A stretch of DNA of 64,000 nt from Streptomyces sp. SJL17-4 (lineage in GTDB: Bacteria > Actinomycetota > Actinomycetes > Streptomycetales > Streptomycetaceae): assembly GCF_036826855.1 (NCBI RefSeq), contig NZ_CP104578.1, positions 1,984,001 to 2,048,000 on the forward strand. The letters run 5' to 3'. The notes below the pieces were generated by a model. The model made no database searches. It saw only the letters and a list, made by a program, of their open reading frames with translations, and had not been told where the DNA came from. The position numbers and the translations under genes were made by a program. This document shows, piece by piece, positions 60,837-64,000 of this stretch. Position 1 is the first letter of the stretch. Each line of letters starts with the position of its first letter.

Positions 60837-61268
60837 CTACGATCGGGGGACGCCGGCGGTCCGGCCGCCCACGACACCCTCCTCGTCCTCACCTTCCGCA
60901 CCCTCGACCTCCGTACCGGCCGGGGCGAGAAGAAAAACGTTCCGGTCGACGCGGTGCATCCCACTGCCGAGACCGAAGACCACACCACTGCTGAAGTCGA
61001 GGATGCGCTTGGCGACCTCGGTGTCGGCGCTCGTCAGATCGAGGAGCACCGGGATCTGGGCGATGAGGTACTCGGCGACCTCACGGGCGTCGGCGAACAC
61101 CTGCACTCGGAGCACGACCATGCGGCGCTGGTCGGCGGATTCGTACTGCTCGGGGATCGTGCGGTGGTCGACCCTGGACGGCCATTCGTCACGGCCGCGC
61201 AGGGGCACGACCTGGGCGAGGCCCTCCCACTGCTCGTCGGTGACGTCGTACCTCTCGTACCTACTCAT
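60837..61268 (-). CDS. SepF-like protein
   Basis: A 143-aa SepF-family protein: an acidic linker with VVPLRGRDEW, then the SepF core (QRRMVVLRVQVFADAREVAEYLIAQIPVLLDLTSADTEVAKRILDFSSGVVFGLGSGMHRV). SepF anchors FtsZ at septa; Streptomyces has two extra paralogues (SflA, SflB). Synteny as I remember it fits SflB. The amphipathic membrane-binding N-terminus of true SepF is short here. ATG 61268. Confidence 0.85.
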   Translation of the reverse strand: MSRYERYDVTDEQWEGLAQVVPLRGRDEWPSRVDHRTIPEQYESADQRRMVVLRVQVFADAREVAEYLIAQIPVLLDLTSADTEVAKRILDFSSGVVFGLGSGMHRVDRNVFLLAPAGTEVEGAEGEDEEGVVGGRTAGVPRS

Positions 61269-61444
61269 GGGCACATCCTCCCGCTCCTCACCCGTTCGGC
61301 CCAACAACGACACGAGGTGTCGGCGGGGTGGGGGCGCTTCACCCCTTCGCGCCGGGAACCGGGCCCTTCTAGGCCATGACCTGGCCTATATCGGGCTTAG
61401 CGTCGTCATCACCTTGAGGCACTCGCATCCCAGGAGGCAGCCAG

Positions 61445-61930
61445 ATGTCCGTCAACTCCGTTCCCCAGGGCTACCACACGGTGACGCCCTGGATCATCTC
61501 GCGTGACACCGTGCGGCTCATCGACTTCCTGAGGCGGGCCTTCGACGCGGAGGAGCTCTCATGCCTGGCCGGCGAGGACGGAAGCATCCAGCACGCCGAG
61601 GTCCGGATCGGCGACTCGGTGGTGATGATGTTCGACGCGCGACCGGAGTGGCCGGCGACCCCCGGCTTCCTCCGTCTGTACGTGGAGGACGCCGACGCCG
61701 TGCACCGGCGGGCCGTCGCGGCCGGCGGCACCTCGGTCACCGAGGTCACCCATCTGTTCTTCGGCGACCGGGTCGGGCGCGTGCGCGACCCGCTGGGCAA
61801 CCTGTACTGGATCCAGACCCGGGTGGAGGACGTGAGCCCGGAGGAGGCGGAACGCCGCCTCGGTGACCCGGAGTTCACCAAGGCCATGGAGTACGTCCAG
61901 AGCGCCGACTTCTTCCCGGGCCGGGACTGA
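61445..61930 (+). CDS. PhnB-like VOC-family protein
   Basis: A 161-aa glyoxalase-fold protein: VTPWIISRDTVRLIDFLRRAFDAEEL start, HAEVRIGDSVVMMFDARPEW, VEDADAVHRRAVAAGGTSV and GDRVGRVRDPLGNLYWIQT, all typical of PhnB-like proteins. AGGAGG lies 7 bases before ATG 61445. Substrate unknown; divergent from the sepF-like gene. Confidence 0.85.
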   Translation: MSVNSVPQGYHTVTPWIISRDTVRLIDFLRRAFDAEELSCLAGEDGSIQHAEVRIGDSVVMMFDARPEWPATPGFLRLYVEDADAVHRRAVAAGGTSVTEVTHLFFGDRVGRVRDPLGNLYWIQTRVEDVSPEEAERRLGDPEFTKAMEYVQSADFFPGRD

Positions 61931-61938
61931 GGGCCGGA

Positions 61939-63237
61939 CTACGAGGCGCCGGTGCGGTCGGTGGGCAGGACGTCGTCGAGGTGGTCCGCGTCGAACCCGA
62001 ACCGCTCGGCGAGCGCCCGGTAGCGGTCGCGCCGGTCGCCGGTGACGGGGATGTCGTACGTGGAGAGGATCTGGAGGAGGAAGCGGAAGCCGAGGTCCGG
62101 GTCGACGGCCGTGACCACGTCCTCCAGGACCCGCGCCACGCCCCGTACTGCCTCCGCGTCGGCGTGGACCGCCGCACGGACCTCCCGCAGCACCGTCTCC
62201 GTCAGATCGGTCCTGGCGGGCGACAGAAAGGGGACGTAGGCGGGGTCGACCTCGCCCAGGTGGGCGTGGCACACCTGGGAGACCTGTTCCAGCAGGGCAC
62301 GCGCGTCGGCGTCGAACTCGTCCTCGCCGACGACGTACAGGCGCTTGGAGGCGGTCCGCCAGAGCAGGCCGAGCGCTTCCTCGGAGAGGGCGGAGTCGAG
62401 GAGTCGCCACACGTCGTCGAGGAGCACCGCGGCGGCCGTGCCGGGAGCGCGTCCCGGTCCGTCGTCGGCGACCCGCTGGATGTGCTCCCGCACGGTGCCC
62501 GTGTGCGGCCAGTCCGTCCCGTGCAGTACGGCGGCGAGGAACGGCAGCCCGACACGGCCGGACGCGAAGTCGCGGCGGCCCGGGTCGAGGGGCGGCCATC
62601 GCACGGTCAGCTCCTCGTGGACGGCGGCCCAGGGGTGGGCCAGCAGGTCCCCGAGAGCGAGCAGCCGGTCGTACGCGTCCGCCCCGACGGGCACGGAGTA
62701 CGCCTTGAGCGCCCTCAGGAACAGCCGGAACCCGAGGTCCGCGTCCGCCTCGCGCACGACCCGGAGGAGCGCCGGGACGATCCCCGGTACGGCGACGGCC
62801 CGTGCGAGCCCGGCCGCGGCCGACTCGATCTCCGTCGCCACGGTCGTCCGCAGCTCCTCCTCGGGGACCACCGGCCGCACCTCGTCCAGGGACTTCACCT
62901 CGTACGGATCGCGCTCCGGTGCGCGCGGCGGACACAGGTCGGCGACCCGGTCCAGCCAGGCCCGGGTGTCCGTGCCTTCTTCGGCCGGGTCGAAGCAGCG
63001 GCGTACGGCCGCCAGCCACACGGTGTGGAGTACCTCGTCGGGCAGCGGGGAGTCGAGGAGGAGGCGTACGTCGGCGCCGAGCTGGTGGTCGTCGTCGTCC
63101 GCCTCCCCCTCGGCCAGCGCGAGAACCACCGGTCCGTCGAGGCGGAGCGTCGTACGGGCGCACAGCGTGCCCGCGAGGCCGCTGAGCCCGAAGTCGCCCG
63201 CGTAGTCGTAGTAGTAGACCTCACGCGCGCGTGCCAT
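61939..63237 (-). CDS. internally duplicated protein of unknown function
   Basis: A 432-aa soluble protein I cannot place. Its two halves are related: DADLGFRLFLRALKAYSVPV (middle) matches VDPDLGFRFLLQILSTYDIP (end), each preceded by a helical stretch rich in Glu and Ala. The N-terminus reads MARAREVYYYDYAGDFGLSG. AGGTAGGGG precedes ATG 63237. No membrane helices or catalytic motif are visible. The order of helices suggests two alpha-solenoid-like lobes. Confidence 0.6.
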   Translation of the reverse strand: MARAREVYYYDYAGDFGLSGLAGTLCARTTLRLDGPVVLALAEGEADDDDHQLGADVRLLLDSPLPDEVLHTVWLAAVRRCFDPAEEGTDTRAWLDRVADLCPPRAPERDPYEVKSLDEVRPVVPEEELRTTVATEIESAAAGLARAVAVPGIVPALLRVVREADADLGFRLFLRALKAYSVPVGADAYDRLLALGDLLAHPWAAVHEELTVRWPPLDPGRRDFASGRVGLPFLAAVLHGTDWPHTGTVREHIQRVADDGPGRAPGTAAAVLLDDVWRLLDSALSEEALGLLWRTASKRLYVVGEDEFDADARALLEQVSQVCHAHLGEVDPAYVPFLSPARTDLTETVLREVRAAVHADAEAVRGVARVLEDVVTAVDPDLGFRFLLQILSTYDIPVTGDRRDRYRALAERFGFDADHLDDVLPTDRTGAS

Positions 63238-63254
63238 TCCCCTACCTCCTGTGC

Positions 63255-63291
63255 GGAACGGGCACCCGTCGGTGCGAGGGGTGCCCGTTCC
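63255..63291 (-). terminator. 13-bp hairpin between the LysR gene and the duplicated-protein gene
   Basis: A perfect 13-bp stem (63255-63267 with 63279-63291) and an 11-base loop, 90 bases past the LysR stop and 17 bases before the next start, so it either ends the LysR mRNA or sits in the leader of the next one. Confidence 0.75.
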
Positions 63292-63380
63292 CATGATCGT
63301 CGCTGTGCTCGACAGGGCAAGGAACCTCCCGTGCCGAGCGACACGGCTCGGGGCCGCAGTGGCGCCCCTCCGGACACTTC

Positions 63381-64000
63381 CTACGCCCTTCCGGGCGCCC
63401 CCCGGACCTCGGGCGGCTTCGGGAGGGCTTCGCGCAGGCGGTCGAGGAGGACCCGGGCCGCGGGGCTCGACGGACCGGTCGCCGGCCAGGCGAGCGCCAG
63501 GCGGGCACGCATCTCGGGCTCGACGATCCGCAGGGTGCGGAGCTGCCCGTCGAGGGGATCCTCGTTCTCTCCGGCCGGCAGCACGGCCGTGCCGAGGCCC
63601 CGCGCGGCGAGCCGCGCGAGCACGTGGGGGGCCGCCGCCTCGAAGGTGATCCGTGGCCGGAATCCGGCCTGCGCACAGCCGCGTTCGAGCGCCGCACGCA
63701 CCCCGGTGCCGCGCGGCAGGCAGATGAGGGGACGGTCGCGCAGCTCGGCGAGCGGGACGCTCGTGCCGTCGGCGCGTTCGAGCAGGGGATCGCCGGGCGC
63801 GACGACGGCGACCAGCGGGACGTCGATCACCATCTGGAAGGCCGTTCCCGGCGGTGGCGTCCGCACCGCCGTCCCGAGGAGGGCGATGTCGAGTTCGCCG
63901 GCCAGGAGCGCGGCCACCATCCGTTCCGTGGTGTCCTCGGTGAGCGCCACCTCCACCGACGGGTGGTCCTCGTGGAAGGCCGCGAGGAAGCCGGCGATGT
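63381..64000 (-). CDS. LysR-family regulator, 3' part only
   Basis: 206 C-terminal residues of a LysR effector-binding domain are visible (FLAAFHEDHPSVEVALTEDTTERMVAALLAGELDIALLG, LICLPRGTGVRAALERG, AARGLGTAVLPAGE). The DNA-binding domain lies beyond position 64000. Target and ligand cannot be inferred. Confidence 0.85.
   Translation of the reverse strand, partial: IAGFLAAFHEDHPSVEVALTEDTTERMVAALLAGELDIALLGTAVRTPPPGTAFQMVIDVPLVAVVAPGDPLLERADGTSVPLAELRDRPLICLPRGTGVRAALERGCAQAGFRPRITFEAAAPHVLARLAARGLGTAVLPAGENEDPLDGQLRTLRIVEPEMRARLALAWPATGPSSPAARVLLDRLREALPKPPEVRGAPGRA

Overview
High-GC, Streptomyces-like chromosomal DNA. The evidence is the G/C-rich third codon positions, frequent GTG/TTG starts, ATGA/GTGA gene overlaps, Tat and lipoprotein signals, a SepF paralogue, and the order ngcE - acnA - XRE/murA2 ... 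arcABD ... sepF-like. As I recall it, this order matches the region between about SCO6005 and SCO5965 of the S. coelicolor chromosome, read in the opposite direction. I saw no tRNA, rRNA, insertion sequence, integrase or CRISPR array.

Layout. 0-10 kb: start of an N-acetylglucosamine/chitobiose-binding lipoprotein gene (ngcE) with a DasR-type operator, a secreted FG-GAP/VCBS-repeat protein, aconitase acnA with an iron box and a long palindrome upstream, a LacI regulator divergent from a Tat-exported amidohydrolase, a small VOC protein, and an XRE-HTH/MurA-like fusion. 10-16.5 kb: a five-gene operon (binding protein, fused double permease, two ATPases, MFS exporter) behind a near-consensus Zur box, probably for metal or metallophore traffic. 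16.5-18.2 kb: a DHA2 drug exporter. 18.2-26.1 kb: a probable aerobic 2-aminobenzoyl-CoA pathway (RidA, acyl-CoA dehydrogenase, aryl-CoA ligase, PaaX regulator, flavin monooxygenase/old-yellow-enzyme fusion, enoyl-CoA hydratase). Three coupled octapeptide mini-ORFs sit between the dehydrogenase and ridA genes. 26.4-30.9 kb: an anti-sigma-type ATPase and an arginine deiminase set (arcA, arcB, cationic amino-acid permease).

31.0-51.3 kb is the unusual region. Nine tightly coupled genes on the minus strand, preceded by a Crp/Fnr regulator, encode a class III nucleotide-cyclase-like protein, a HEAT-rich NTPase with a deviant P-loop, an SPFH-like protein, a PycTM (Pycsar effector-like) membrane protein, a secreted/membrane vWA protein, a 1150-aa tubulin-like protein, a large unknown membrane protein, a pseudokinase - zinc ribbon - GTPase fusion and a GAP1-like GTPase-associated protein. 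I read this as a composite nucleotide-signalling and GTPase/tubulin conflict system. Single parts are recognisable, but I know of no experimental work on the combination.

51.7-64 kb: the RNA-repair pair Pnkp/Hen1, homocysteine methyltransferase, an F420-dependent LLM oxidoreductase, a small coiled-coil protein, a DUF6099-like protein, an ATPase-MazG pair, a SepF-like protein, a PhnB-like VOC protein, an internally duplicated protein of unknown function, and the 3' part of a LysR regulator gene running off the window.
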